Source of the DNA: Aquatica leii
Taxonomy: Eukaryota; Arthropoda; Insecta; Coleoptera; Lampyridae
Assembly: GCA_035610365.1 (NCBI GenBank)
Contig: CM069432.1
Coordinates: 184,435,027-184,499,026 of the forward strand
DNA: 64,000 nucleotides
Direction of reading: 5' to 3'
In this document: positions 47,730-57,769 of the stretch, in pieces
How positions within the stretch are numbered: the stretch's first letter is position 1
Layout of the letters: every line of letters begins with the position of its first letter
Notes under the pieces: model-generated
The model's input: only the letters and a program-made list of their open reading frames with translations
Database searches by the model: none
Told to the model about the DNA's origin: nothing
Made by a program: the position numbers and the translations under genes

Positions 47730-47970
47730 AAGCCTAGAATAATTGGTGTTGCTAGAAATGTAAAAAATATTGTTGAAGCTTAGCAAGTATATTTTCCAGA
47801 CTCTGTTTTTGAGAAAATTGTTTAGTGTACAAATAAGTTTATTAACTCAGAGTAACTAATTTCAGAGAAAGAGATACGGCTGATACAAATGTAAAAGTTG
47901 GAGCTGTGATAGAATTACTCTATCTTGCCAAAGTTCTGCGTTCTTCCCATCTAATTCTGAGGGGTGTATG
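47730..47970 (+). pseudogene. piggyBac transposase, N-terminal piece
   Basis: The plus strand reads, with shifts, FPDSVFEKIV and TNKFINSE (about 47800-47850), then FRERDTADTN and VGAVIELLYLAKVLRSSH up to LILRGV at 47970. This is the block that precedes the W in the N-terminal third of piggyBac transposases (family form: GLLYLAGVLRSxHxNLxxLW). The reading frame runs into the BEL/Pao LTR at 47971 and resumes with WGTDG at 54047 after the retrotransposon, sharing the duplicated GTATG. Confidence 0.8.
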
Positions 47971-48203
47971 TGAAGCGAAGTTGGGTTTCTTGCAATTATT
48001 TTTACTCGAAATACCCCTTCTTCTGTATTTGTTTTTGCAATTAAAGAAAACGAGTGGACTGTATAATTTATTTTGTATTCTTGCAAATTTAACATGTACT
48101 TCTACTAGCAGCGCAAGCATGACACTCTCTCTAATCTGTCAACCTTCGCTCGTACCTGCATTCCTACCCTTCCCTATTATGCATATGCTGCAAGTTAGCA
48201 CCA
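47971..48203 (-). repeat. BEL/Pao 3' LTR
   Basis: The 233-bp 3' LTR by element orientation. It differs from the 5' LTR at two bases in the TTATTTTGTATTC versus TTATTTATTATTC segment. It is joined directly to the piggyBac N-terminal piece, which creates an accidental 128-codon plus-strand frame from 47906 to 48292. Confidence 0.93.
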
Positions 48204-48349
48204 TACCGGCCGCCTTGAAATATATAATATTTCTAAAACTAGAGTATAATATTTACAAAAGCTTAATTTTTCAAGCTAAAAAAGTTAAATAAACTGTAAC
48301 TATTCTAAACTTTTCCAAAGGAATGTTAATATTGCGCACAAACACTTTG

Positions 48350-49957
48350 CTAATCTATCGGTAACCGACACACCTTTCTTACAGCACGCTTAGTTAGTTT
48401 ACCATTGGCTAATTTAATGGTTACAACACGCACAATCCCATCAGGACCTGGATGAACAGCGAAAATTCTTCCCAAAGGCCATTGGAGCTTAGGCACTTGT
48501 TCATCTATGAGAACTACTAAGTCGCCAACATTTAGGTTCGTTGTAGACTGGTGGGAGACACGAGAAGCCCTTTGATACTCGGAAAGCACTTCTTTATACC
48601 ACCTTTTCCAGAAATGTTCAAGTAATCTTGATCTTAATTGAAATTGGTTGAGTCGGTTCTCTGGAACGCCCATTAACTTTGGTTCCGGTATTGCTTCTGC
48701 TGCCTTGCCGGTTAAAAAATGAAACGGAGTCAAAGGTAAAGGATCATTTGGATCATTTGATAACGGAGCCAAAGGACGTGAATTGAGTACACTTTCTATT
48801 TGACACAATACAGTGTGAAAACATTCATAATTTAACTTTGTATCTTTCAACACTTTATATAAGTGATCTTTTACTCGCCGAATATTGCTCTCCCATAGCC
48901 CTCCAAAATGCGGAGATCTGGGCGGAATAAAATGCCATTCAATAGATTCAGATAATGAATATTCTAATATATTATTTTTGAAATTTTGAGTTTTAAATTT
49001 TGCATAAAATTCTTTCATTGTGTTGGCACAGCAAACAAAATTGCTGCCATTATCAGAATACACGTGAGAGGGTTTGCCTCTACGCGCTATAAACCTCTTA
49101 AAGGCTTCAATAAAGGCATTTGAAGTTAGACTTGTTACAAGCTCCAAATGGATAGCTTTTGTAACTGTGCAAATAAACAAGCAAACATAAGCTTTGACAA
49201 ATGATGCCCTTATTGTGTATCCGCTTTTTATTAAAAAATGACCCGTAAAATCACAGCCAGTATGTTCAAAACAAGACTTATATGCCGTCAATCTTTGCGG
49301 CGGCAAACTACCTATTTTAGTTTTGCATGGTGTTGGCGAATATTTAAAGCATCTTAAACATTTTCCTACTACTTTGATGCATGCATTTCTACCGGCTAAC
49401 ACCCAGAACTTTGATCTAACTACAGCTAATAATTGGTTAGAGCCGCAATGCAAAAATTTATTGTGATAAAATTCAAGTAGCAAATAAGTAAACCTGTGAT
49501 CTTTTGGCAATAACATAGGATGTTTTGTGTCATAATGCAATTGAGATTGGCAAATTCTTCCTCCAACTCTTATGATACCATGCTGATCTAGAAAAATGTT
49601 TAAAGTCGAAAAAAGTGAACTATTCATTTTATCAGGATTTCCCAATCTTAATTTGTTTATTTCAGTTTTGAAACATGCAGACTGTACAAATTTTACTAAC
49701 TGTTTCAATGAATTGTTGGTTTCTGATACGCTTAAATTACTAAGAATACGATCTTTACTTTTCATCTTAATATTGGCTATAAACCTATTAACATAAGCTA
49801 AAACTCGAAGAAGTTTGAAGTAGCAAGAAATTTTATTGATTAAATTGCCTAGGGTATCGTTTTCTGGCGTAGTAGCTAAAAGATTTACAGTAGATTTCGT
49901 TTCAGGCAATTGATCCTTGATCAACGTACTTTGCAAAGGCCAAGCGGATTCTGGTTC
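48350..49957 (-). CDS. BEL/Pao integrase and C-terminal domain, downstream of TGA
   Basis: In the same frame as the upstream polyprotein, 528 codons counted from the first ATG (49936) but really a continuation from 49957. A zinc-binding HHCC domain is seen around HPMLLPKDHRFTYLLLEFYH and KCLRCFK. The catalytic core shows GCDFTGHF, YSDNGSNFV and HFGGLWESNIRRVKDHL, giving the D, D and E of an integrase. A DUF5641-type end follows (FWKRWYKEVLSEYQR, VGDLVVLIDE, WPLGRIFAVHPG), closing at 48350. No other lesion was seen. As the ATG at 49936 has no special context, independent translation is unlikely. Confidence 0.9.
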   Translation of the reverse strand, partial: EPESAWPLQSTLIKDQLPETKSTVNLLATTPENDTLGNLINKISCYFKLLRVLAYVNRFIANIKMKSKDRILSNLSVSETNNSLKQLVKFVQSACFKTEINKLRLGNPDKMNSSLFSTLNIFLDQHGIIRVGGRICQSQLHYDTKHPMLLPKDHRFTYLLLEFYHNKFLHCGSNQLLAVVRSKFWVLAGRNACIKVVGKCLRCFKYSPTPCKTKIGSLPPQRLTAYKSCFEHTGCDFTGHFLIKSGYTIRASFVKAYVCLFICTVTKAIHLELVTSLTSNAFIEAFKRFIARRGKPSHVYSDNGSNFVCCANTMKEFYAKFKTQNFKNNILEYSLSESIEWHFIPPRSPHFGGLWESNIRRVKDHLYKVLKDTKLNYECFHTVLCQIESVLNSRPLAPLSNDPNDPLPLTPFHFLTGKAAEAIPEPKLMGVPENRLNQFQLRSRLLEHFWKRWYKEVLSEYQRASRVSHQSTTNLNVGDLVVLIDEQVPKLQWPLGRIFAVHPGPDGIVRVVTIKLANGKLTKRAVRKVCRLPID

Positions 49958-52900
49958 TCACAAAAACTGTGGTCCTTTACACCAAAGGCTATCAGCGTCT
50001 AACGCAGAAACACTCGTACCCCTCGAAATTAAATCAGCAGGGTTATGCTGAGTAGGAACATGGTTCCACATATCTTTAGTAGTTAACTCTTGTATGGTGG
50101 CGATTCTGTTTGCAACAAAAACCTTAAACTTGTTTGGGGTGGATTTTATCCAGCCAAGGGCTATTTGAGAATCCGACCACAAAAAAGAGCGATCGATTTT
50201 GAAATTGATTGAATGGTTAACGTTAGAATATAATTCAGCTAACAACACATTAGCGCATAATTCCAATTTTGGTATAGTAACCGTCGATTTTATTGGTGCA
50301 ACTTTAGATTTTGAACATAAGAGTGCAACTCGCACTCCGTGCAAATTAATGGAACGAATGAAAATGCAAGCTCCATACGCTACTGTGCTAGCATCCGCAA
50401 AACCGTGCAATTGCACGTTCAAAGGATTTGGCAAAACTATTGTTCTAGGAATTGAAAACTTATCAATTTGGTGCAATTCTTGCAAAAAATAAAAAAATTT
50501 AGTTTGAAATTCGCAAGGGAGCTCAGTGTCCCAACCCAATTGCTGTTTCCATATTTGCTGAATAAGAATTTTTCCGCGTACGACTAACGGAGAAAGCAAA
50601 CCAAGAGGATCAAATAATTTTGAAATAATTGATAGAAGAACACGTTTAGTGACTTTTGTGTTTTGCGGTTCTACGTCAAATGAAAAATGAAGGCTATCTT
50701 TGGTAGGATTCCATTTCACACCCAATGCTTTTGCACTTTCGCCATTGTGAATGGGCACTGTAAAGCAGTCAATAGATTCTTCATTGCCTCTCGTTAGTAC
50801 TGTAGGGTCGTTTGACAAAAACTTTCGCAATGTAATATTACCCTGTGCTAATATAGACGTAACTTGAGCACGAAGTTGTATAGCTTTGGCGGCTGAGTCA
50901 GCACCTCCTAGAAAATCATCCATGTTCATTTGCGATAACAGCTGCTGAGCAGCGTTTGGGTAATAAAAGATATTTTCAAATCCTAAGCGTTGCAAACACT
51001 TGGTGGTAAGGTAAGATGAACTCTTTAACCCATACGTGACAGTGTTTAGTTCATAAACTTGAATTGCATCTTGGGGATTCTCTCTCCAAAGGATACATTG
51101 ATAACGACGCTGCTTTGAATCAACCAGAATTTGTCTATACATCTTTTCGCAATCAGCGACCAGCGCTATTTGAAAACCTCTAAATCGAAGAAGAATAGCA
51201 AACAATGAATCTTGAATAACTGGACCTAACAGCTGGCAATCATTCAAAGACGTTCCATTGTCAGTAGCGGAGCTACCGTCAAATACCACTCGCAGCTTGG
51301 TGGTGAGAGCATACTCTCGAACGACTTCAAAATGGGGTAAGAAATATTTCGCTAGATTTTGATTTAAAGCAGGCAACAGAGTCATGTGTCGAAGATGAAC
51401 ATATTCCGTCATAAACTCGGAATATAGCTTTTTAAGCCTAGAATTTTTTGAAAGGCGTTTCTCTAAAGCAGTGAATCTACGTAATGCGATTGCAAAGGAA
51501 TTTCCGAGATTTTCGAGTTGTTTATTAAAAGGAATGGCTACCGTAAACCGTCCAGTGTGATCTCTAGTAACGTTATCATCAAAATGTTGCTCGCACTCCT
51601 GCTCTTCCTTGGATAAAAGAGATTTCAAATGGTTCGGCTGAACTTCCTCTAACTTAAAGAAGTTGCTTACGCTATCGTGCAATTGATTATCAGAGAGACA
51701 AAGGTTTACTACAGAAATATCGTCGGTTTTAGCCTTTCGTGTGGGATCAATGAAACCTGTGACTATGTACCCTAACTTAGTTTGTTGCAAAATTGGTAAA
51801 TTGCGACCAAGTGAAATTTGTTTGCTACCCAAGAGATAAAAAAAATGTGCAGCACCTATTAAAATATCAATATTATCGGGTACATTGAACGCATCATCAG
51901 CAAGCTTAACGTTAACTGGAATTGGCAAATTTGATATATCGAACGGGACTATAGGAATTTTTGCAATAACGTCTGACACAATTAGGCAATTTACATTTAG
52001 TTTGTAATTATTGTGAATGGATTGCAATTCTAAACGCATCGATTCTGTTATATTAATTGGATCAGAGTGGAGTCCTGCAATTTGTAATGAAACATGTTGT
52101 TTTGATAAGTTTAATTTAGATGCTAGTCTTTTGGAAATCAAATTTTGTTGCGCACCATTGTCTAGAATACCTTTAACTACATGCATACGGCCTTCAAAAT
52201 TTTTAACTTGAACTTTTATTGTTGATAATAAAGTGATATGTTTATTATGTGTAAACGTTTGACAAGAAAGTACGGGTTCGGGATGGATTTCTGCTACAAC
52301 GATTTCTTCGTTTTTATGCGAAGCACTTGAGAATTTATTGTGACCGGCAATACTAGTGTCGGGTTTAATTGGCCTTTTTTGTATGTGGAGCAGAGAGTGG
52401 TGAGCTTTGTTACAAATTCGACATTTAAAACTAGATCTGCATAATTTATTCTCATCATGTAATAAACAATTTCTACAAAGACGCAAATATTGAATTTTTT
52501 GTAATCGTAACTCAGGGTTTAAACTTCGAAAATTTTCACAATGCTGTATTGTATGATCCCCTTTACAAAGTACGCAGGTAAATTTCTTTTGTGTGTTACT
52601 TGTGGTAACAAGGATTGCAGTGTTTTCTTGTTTTTGAAAATGTTTATTGTATGAAAGCGACCTTCCGTCGACTACATTATCTATGTCAATATCTATTAGG
52701 AATTTTACTCTTTCTTGCAAAAAGTTAATGACCTCGGCAATTGTTAAAACGTCGTTAGGACGGTATTGTTTAAGTTTTTTTTTAGATTCGTTATCAATTT
52801 TGTTTGAAACGATGAATGCTAAAAATGCACCTGCCAATTGTTCATTAGTTACATTTAAATTTTGAAGAGATAACAAATTTTTATTTAACGTATCTAGAAA

Positions 52901-53644
52901 TTCTTTTAAATATTTAGCTGATTTTTTCGTTACCGTTTTAATTTCGAAAATATTTTTAATGTGTTGTTGAATTATTAACTTCGGTTTGTCGTAGCGATCT
53001 TTTAATATTTGCCACGCAACGTTATAATTTTGATTTGTTATTTGTAGACCGAAAACAGCATTCGCGGCTTCACCAATTAAACATGTTTTTAAATAAGAAA
53101 ATTTTTGAACATCTGATAAACTTAAATTACTTATAATTGAATTGAAACTGTCTTCAAATGAACGAAATTCTGTGAAATCGCCTCGGAACTTAGGTAATGT
53201 TAGCGGTGGAAGTGCATTATGATTAAACTGGTTTATGGTTTTATTTAATTTAGATTGTTCTCCAACACCTTGCAACTTATCGTTTTGACTATACTCATTT
53301 TGCAATGCATTTAATGAATCTTGTAGTTCGATTAATTTGTTTTTGAATTCTTTGCTGCTTAATAAATCAGCGGGGACATTGTCGTCGCAAACTAATTCTC
53401 TATAAATTTTGCAATATTGATCTTTTGAACTACACAATTCTGATAATGAAATTTTTAAGATATTTAATTTTGAAAAGTCTTTTGTATTTAAAACTTCTAC
53501 TAAGGATTTTTCGAACGTATTTAAATCCTCAGCTAGTTCGGAGGCTTCCATTTGCACTAATTTTACGTGTCTATCGATAGTGCCAGCATTATTTGCGGTC
53601 GCCATTTTTTGCAATTTATTTCTTGTGTCGTATTGATGTGGCAT
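49958..53644 (-). CDS. BEL/Pao gag-protease-RT-RNase H polyprotein part
   Basis: A 1228-codon frame from ATG at 53644. The N-terminal 130 residues are helical and charged. A Pao-type gag domain (DUF1759) follows with LTLPKFRGDFTEFRSFED. Zinc-knuckle-like cysteine clusters come next (CVLCKGDHTIQHC, CRICNKAHHSLLH, about residues 355-420). The aspartic protease (DUF1758/A17 type) has KGILDNGAQQNLIS, with N where DSG is usual. The RT has TKLRVVFDGSSATDNG, VADCEKMYRQI and the catalytic NMDDFLGGAD. The RNase H region has LHGFADASTVAYGA, FLWSDSQIALGWI and HNPADLISRG. The frame ends in LWCKGPQFL at an in-frame TGA (49958-49960), and the same frame continues as integrase. It is the structural and replication protein of the element. 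Confidence 0.93.
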   Translation of the reverse strand: MPHQYDTRNKLQKMATANNAGTIDRHVKLVQMEASELAEDLNTFEKSLVEVLNTKDFSKLNILKISLSELCSSKDQYCKIYRELVCDDNVPADLLSSKEFKNKLIELQDSLNALQNEYSQNDKLQGVGEQSKLNKTINQFNHNALPPLTLPKFRGDFTEFRSFEDSFNSIISNLSLSDVQKFSYLKTCLIGEAANAVFGLQITNQNYNVAWQILKDRYDKPKLIIQQHIKNIFEIKTVTKKSAKYLKEFLDTLNKNLLSLQNLNVTNEQLAGAFLAFIVSNKIDNESKKKLKQYRPNDVLTIAEVINFLQERVKFLIDIDIDNVVDGRSLSYNKHFQKQENTAILVTTSNTQKKFTCVLCKGDHTIQHCENFRSLNPELRLQKIQYLRLCRNCLLHDENKLCRSSFKCRICNKAHHSLLHIQKRPIKPDTSIAGHNKFSSASHKNEEIVVAEIHPEPVLSCQTFTHNKHITLLSTIKVQVKNFEGRMHVVKGILDNGAQQNLISKRLASKLNLSKQHVSLQIAGLHSDPINITESMRLELQSIHNNYKLNVNCLIVSDVIAKIPIVPFDISNLPIPVNVKLADDAFNVPDNIDILIGAAHFFYLLGSKQISLGRNLPILQQTKLGYIVTGFIDPTRKAKTDDISVVNLCLSDNQLHDSVSNFFKLEEVQPNHLKSLLSKEEQECEQHFDDNVTRDHTGRFTVAIPFNKQLENLGNSFAIALRRFTALEKRLSKNSRLKKLYSEFMTEYVHLRHMTLLPALNQNLAKYFLPHFEVVREYALTTKLRVVFDGSSATDNGTSLNDCQLLGPVIQDSLFAILLRFRGFQIALVADCEKMYRQILVDSKQRRYQCILWRENPQDAIQVYELNTVTYGLKSSSYLTTKCLQRLGFENIFYYPNAAQQLLSQMNMDDFLGGADSAAKAIQLRAQVTSILAQGNITLRKFLSNDPTVLTRGNEESIDCFTVPIHNGESAKALGVKWNPTKDSLHFSFDVEPQNTKVTKRVLLSIISKLFDPLGLLSPLVVRGKILIQQIWKQQLGWDTELPCEFQTKFFYFLQELHQIDKFSIPRTIVLPNPLNVQLHGFADASTVAYGACIFIRSINLHGVRVALLCSKSKVAPIKSTVTIPKLELCANVLLAELYSNVNHSINFKIDRSFLWSDSQIALGWIKSTPNKFKVFVANRIATIQELTTKDMWNHVPTQHNPADLISRGTSVSALDADSLWCKGPQFL

Positions 53645-53813
53645 TTATTGATTGAAAGAGCAATATCGTAACGTAATCATAAATAGCTTTTTGAATGCAA
53701 TGAAAAGAAAGTGCATGCAATTGAAAAAGGAAAGGACTTACATGAATTGATTCCGGCGATCACTTTCGGTTCGAAATTAGCAAATATTTTCTTTAATCCG
53801 GTGAGATGGACCA

Positions 53814-54046
53814 TGAAGCGAAGTTGGGTTTCTTGCAATTATTTTTACTCGAAATACCCCTTCTTCTGTATTTGTTTTTGCAATTAAAGAAAACGAGTGG
53901 ACTGTATAATTTATTTATTATTCTTGCAAATTTAACATGTACTTCTACTAGCAGCGCAAGCATGACACTCTCTCTAATCTGTCAACCTTCGCTCGTACCT
54001 GCATTCCTACCCTTCCCTATTATGCATATGCTGCAAGTTAGCACCA
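53814..54046 (-). repeat. BEL/Pao 5' LTR
   Basis: The 233-bp 5' LTR by element orientation, carrying the promoter region of the element. It is bounded on its outer side by the target duplication GTATG at 54047-54051 and on its inner side by the primer-binding-site-like sequence. The 5' leader runs from 53813 down to the ATG at 53644. Confidence 0.93.
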
Positions 54047-55170
54047 GTATGGGGTACAGATGGAATCGGATATTTTAGACTTACCATTGAAGATAATCGT
54101 TTTCAGTTTTTGTTTAAAGCTCTTCGCTTCGTAGATTGAGATAGTAGAGAATTTAAAAGGCAGTTCAATAAATTGGCATCAATTAGAAGCATTTTCGATG
54201 GCTTTGCTGAGAAATGTATAGCAAATTATTCGATGAGTGAATTTGTAACCATTGACGAAATGCTAGAGTCATTCTTCGGAAGATTTTTTTTTGTCGGTAC
54301 TTGCTTAATAAACCAACGAAAATATGGACTTAAAATTTTTGGATTAATTGACGAAAAGTTTTTTTACACTTTCAATTTAGTAGTATACGTTTGAACCTGA
54401 TGGTCTTTTTAAAAAAGACATCAGTGCTTTTGCAATTATTCAGAGTCTTATTTAACCTATCGCAAGTACGGGAAGAAACATAACCTTCAAAAATTGATTT
54501 TCTTCAATGCTTTTGGCTTTGGATTTATTGGAAACTCATAAACTGACACTCACGGGGACTCTTCGAAAGAACAAAAAAGAAAACTCTAATATATTTCCGA
54601 AAAAACTAGCGAAACGAAGAGTAAATTCGAGTATATTTGGATTTACAAAAAAACTCACTTTTGCACAAACCGAAACTTAATAAGGCAGTGCTACTGTTAT
54701 ACTCAATGCATCATGACAATGAAATTGATGTAACTACTAGAGATGCCTGCAAATTAAGTATAATCACAATTTATAATGCAATCAAAGGAGGAGCTGGTGT
54801 TGTTGATGAGTTAAAGGTTGATTATTTAGTGTCAAAAAACAGTTGCAGATGGCCTGCTGTTTTTTCAATACTTAATATAGCTCGTATAAACAGTCAAACT
54901 ATCTCTGAAGAAAATACAAAAACTCACGTAAGTTGCCGAAAATATCTAAAGCTCTTAGCTACTAATTCAACCATATTTGCAAGAAAAAAAGATACTTTAT
55001 CTGTTTCGCTTTTTATACAAAACAGAATAAAAGAAGTGTTAAATAATAAAAAACCAAACTTAAGTCACCGAAAGAAGAGCTACCATCAAGCCGATGTGCA
55101 TATTGCTTTAGGAAGAAAAATAGAAAAACAAAGACTCAATATTCTTAGTGTCATAAATATCGGTCTAGGA
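54047..55170 (+). pseudogene. piggyBac transposase, central and C-terminal piece
   Basis: Continuing the N-terminal piece, the plus strand gives FRLTIEDNRFQFLFKALRF, LASIRSIFDGFAEKC, then TIDEMLESFFGRFFF carrying the first catalytic D, and QRKYGLKIFGLIDEKFF (54173-54394). Shifted blocks follow (PDGLFKKDISAFAI, TGRNITF and a stop where TDNWF is expected, so the second D is lost). Then comes a 228-codon frame from 54637 with KLNKAVLLLYSMHHDNEID, KLSIITIYNAIKGGAGVVDE and NSCRWPAVFSILNIARINSQ. In place of the conserved GGVDxxD the copy has GGAGVVD. The frame reads on into the MULE end at 55171, giving a false extension to 55323. Confidence 0.82.
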
Positions 55171-57481
55171 CAACTGGCCGCCGGCGTCGGCGCCGGCCAA
55201 CTCAAAACGTATTTAACTAGAGACTCTTTCTCAAATCTTAGAGTTGCTATTTTAATGGATGCTCACAACTGCATATATAGTATCTTGTGTCGTGCCCTAC
55301 GACGGGTACCCTACGGCGTTTAACATGGGAATATTGAAATAATTTTTTTCTGTTTCCTAACCGTATTCTTGCTATTAAGTATTATTATTTGTAGTTATAT
55401 ACATAGATGTCTCCATACAGAACGCTTTTAGCATATAATAAATTAACTAGTCGAATATCAGTCAACCCAAAATGTACGTAGAAAGCGTTTTTTTTTGTTT
55501 TTTTTAAATATATTTTTATAAAAACAAGAAAGTATGTACAAAGTGGATTTGCATATTTTACAATATTTGCGAGGCATGCATCTAAATGAAATTACTATTC
55601 ATTAATTTGATAATTGTGAGCAATGCCTCGTAAGCACTCAATTACATCCCGATCCCCCAATCTCTTACGATTCTTAAAATACGTTCGTCGGTATCCCTGT
55701 ATCTCTGAAGTTTTTGAGGTGGAGAATGTCCTGCAACAAGCTGTTCGTAATAAATATCACGATTAGCTTGCACTTTGCGTAACCCATCAATCAGTCTCCA
55801 TATTGTAGGACGATCTACACCTAGCTCAATTTGCAGACGTCTGTGTGCTGCCTCAGCATGATTGTTGGTACAATCTTGTAAAGCAAGCACTCTGTCGTAC
55901 ATATTCCACATGTTATGTGGAAACATGGGTTGACGCCGTCCATTTCCTCTGCGATTGAAACGACCAATCTAATAGTCCTCAAACCAATCTAGTACAGGTG
56001 TCAAGTCTTCAGGCAAAATATCAGATAATTCATTTATTGCGTTTTGCATATCTTGCATTGGGACAAATGCCAAAGCAATGATCATTTTGGCATGTAATGC
56101 AAACTCTGCGTCGTTGTTATAACGAGCAATTAAATGTGCTTCGTTCAAATGCTTTTTCATGTTTTTTGCTAGGTGGAAAAAACATCCTCGAATTTCAGTT
56201 TGCGGAAAGTTATTTTGCAGGCTTTTAAAGGCAGCTAATTCAAAATCTGATGTAACTGATCTTGGATTTAATGTGGGTGCAAGCGTTTTGATTGTTTCAA
56301 ATAAACTATCATAAGTTGCTCTTGATTTATTTGGCAATAAAGCATAAAAACAGGATGTACACTTCCATATCTCTTTGCTAGTATAACATATACCTGGTGA
56401 AATAAATTCGGGGCAATTTTAAAAGTCCCATCTACAAATAAGTCGCGCAATTTTCCAGAATATTTAAATTTCCCTGTTTGCCAAAAATTAAAATTCTCTG
56501 TGGTCTAGGGCCACTGTCTGAAAGTAAAAAGTTTTCTATGTTACCTGGTGTAGATTCGTAGATTCTATAACGTTCCGGGATTTGTAAGTCTTTCAGAGTT
56601 GCTGGAGTCGCAGGTGCCTGATGTATTTCTTTTCGTTGTCTTCGCACCAGTTTTTTCATAGCTCCTTGAGATGGAAGAGCTCCTTGGCAAGCCAAGTTAA
56701 GGTTTTGTGAGCATTTGCTGATTACCTGACATGTCGGCTCTTGTGTCTCTAAAGCGCGTTTTTTGATTGAACTAATTACTCGATCAGCTTCTACTTTGCC
56801 TGCTGATGAACCATGGGTATGCACATTCAAAGTTTTTTATAACAGCACCGTTTTGAACATGAACTCGCACTTTACACTGTCGTCTTTGCTCACATCGACA
56901 AAACTCTGTTTCACCATCCGCGGATATGTTATCAAATACATAAATATACCCGCCATTATAAAACTTAGCACGATTACGTTGAGATTGAATAGGCTCCATT
57001 TTCATATGACTACTTTAAAATGTTTAGATCAACTGATTTGAAATTTTGAAAAACCCTCTACCTGGTTTTGTATTGAAAAGTAGTTACTCATTAATATCTC
57101 ATTAGCGAGACTTAAGAAATTAGTGGAAATTTTACAAATAATTCTGCTTGCTTTTATATTGGAAATTATCATGTCATAAATATCCCATTAGCGGGACTTT
57201 CTAGGAGATTACGAATATGGGAATTGTCATCGAGTACTTACGAGGTATTGTTCATAATATTGTCAAATTAATAAATAACAATTTCATTTAGAAACCTAAT
57301 TAAATATTTTAAAACATGCAAGTATCCACTTTGTAAATCTTTTGTAAATACTTTGTTGTTCTAATAAAAAAATATATAAAAAGTACAAAAAAAATCCGCT
57401 TTCTAGTTAAATATATTTTGTACCGGCGGCCAGTTGGCGGCGGCCAATTGTACCGGCGGCCACCAGTCTCGCGGCCAGTTG
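55171..57481 (-). mobile_element. MULE with GC-rich terminal repeats, inside piggyBac
   Basis: The left end CAACTGGCCGC (55171) is matched perfectly by the right end (GCGGCCAGTTG, ending 57481). Both ends then contain GC-rich GGCGGCC-type blocks, repeated three times on the right, followed by a shared inner TIR part (AACGTATTTAACTAGA on the left, TCTAGTTAAATATATTTTG in inverse on the right). The G+C content contrasts sharply with the AT-rich neighbourhood. Inside is a broken MULE transposase on the minus strand. The 9-bp flanks (GGTCTAGGA and GTCCATTCC) do not match well, so the target duplication is unproven or decayed. Confidence 0.78.
55642..57005 (-). pseudogene. MULE transposase with FLYWCH finger, few lesions
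   Basis: Minus strand. A FLYWCH-type zinc finger opens the protein (ATG at 57005; NRAKFYNGGYIYVFDN, TEFCRCEQRRQCKVRVHVQN) and its final histidines fall in the next frame (NVHTHGSSAGKVEADRV). Next come a linker and GPRPQRILIFGKQGNLN, then the MULE core: LFVDGTFKIAPNLFHQVY with the first D, ALLPNKSRATYD, SVTSDFELAAFKSL with the second D, RGCFFHLAKNMKKHL, and CTNNHAEAAHRRLQIELG with the catalytic E. Lesions are frameshifts near 56830, 56440 and 56350 and one in-frame TAG at 55969-55971. In an intact relative this enzyme would cut and paste the element by its TIRs. Confidence 0.85.
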
Positions 57482-57560
57482 GTCCATTCCGCATAAGTAT
57501 ATTTGCCGAGAACATGCTTCTCAACTTTGTGCAAAATGCGGAGAAATAGATGTATCGCAA
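57482..57560 (+). pseudogene. piggyBac transposase, cysteine-rich tail beyond the MULE
   Basis: Right after the MULE the plus strand reads HKYICREHASQLCAKCGE and ends at TGA (57558-57560). A C..H..C..C pattern of this kind closes the cysteine-rich domain at the C-terminus of piggyBac transposases. Position and frame suggest it is the end of the same gene, with the first cysteine pair lost. The call depends on a short match. Confidence 0.5.
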
Positions 57561-57769
57561 TGAAATAGTGTACAGTTATTTGTTTCCAAAGTTTGAGTTC
57601 CCTAGGTTTAACTTTGTTGTTATATCTTATTTTCTTCATTGCATTATTTTTTGATATTTATACGGTAATATGTAATAATAAGTAAAAAATAATAATAATA
57701 TTAATTTATACGATAGTAAGTTCATAAAATTTTGAGAAATTCAAACGCGGCCTTTTTGAGCGTGCGCGT
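57561..57769. other. presumed piggyBac right end and hAT-3 joint
   Basis: AT-rich. The right terminus of piggyBac, expected to end in a TTAA duplication, could not be located here. Confidence 0.3.

Larger units (their letters stand above)
47971..54046 (-). mobile_element. BEL/Pao LTR retrotransposon, nearly intact, young
   Basis: Two LTRs of 233 bp (47971-48203 and 53814-54046) differ at only two positions, near 48070. In element orientation they begin TGGTGCTAAC and end CTTCA, so they have TG...CA ends. The 5-bp target duplication GTATG is perfect (47966-47970 and 54047-54051). The internal region encodes a gag-pol polyprotein in one frame, broken by a single in-frame TGA. A primer-binding-site-like TGGTCCATCTCACCGG starts directly after the 5' LTR (minus strand from 53813); the primer tRNA was not identified. 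The element sits inside a piggyBac transposase gene, which makes it younger than that element. Confidence 0.95.

Noticed and set aside
47906-48292. 128-codon plus-strand open frame
   Set aside because: It is the accidental join of a piggyBac fragment (to 47970) with the antisense of the BEL/Pao LTR. The same LTR text appears in the frame at 53806-54078.
55171-55323. C-terminal extension of the 54637 frame, with LAAGVGAGQL
   Set aside because: These codons are the GC-rich end of the inserted MULE, read through in frame, not piggyBac protein.
55162-57490. 9-bp target duplication for the MULE (GGTCTAGGA and GTCCATTCC)
   Set aside because: Only a weak match after shifting; not enough to claim a duplication.
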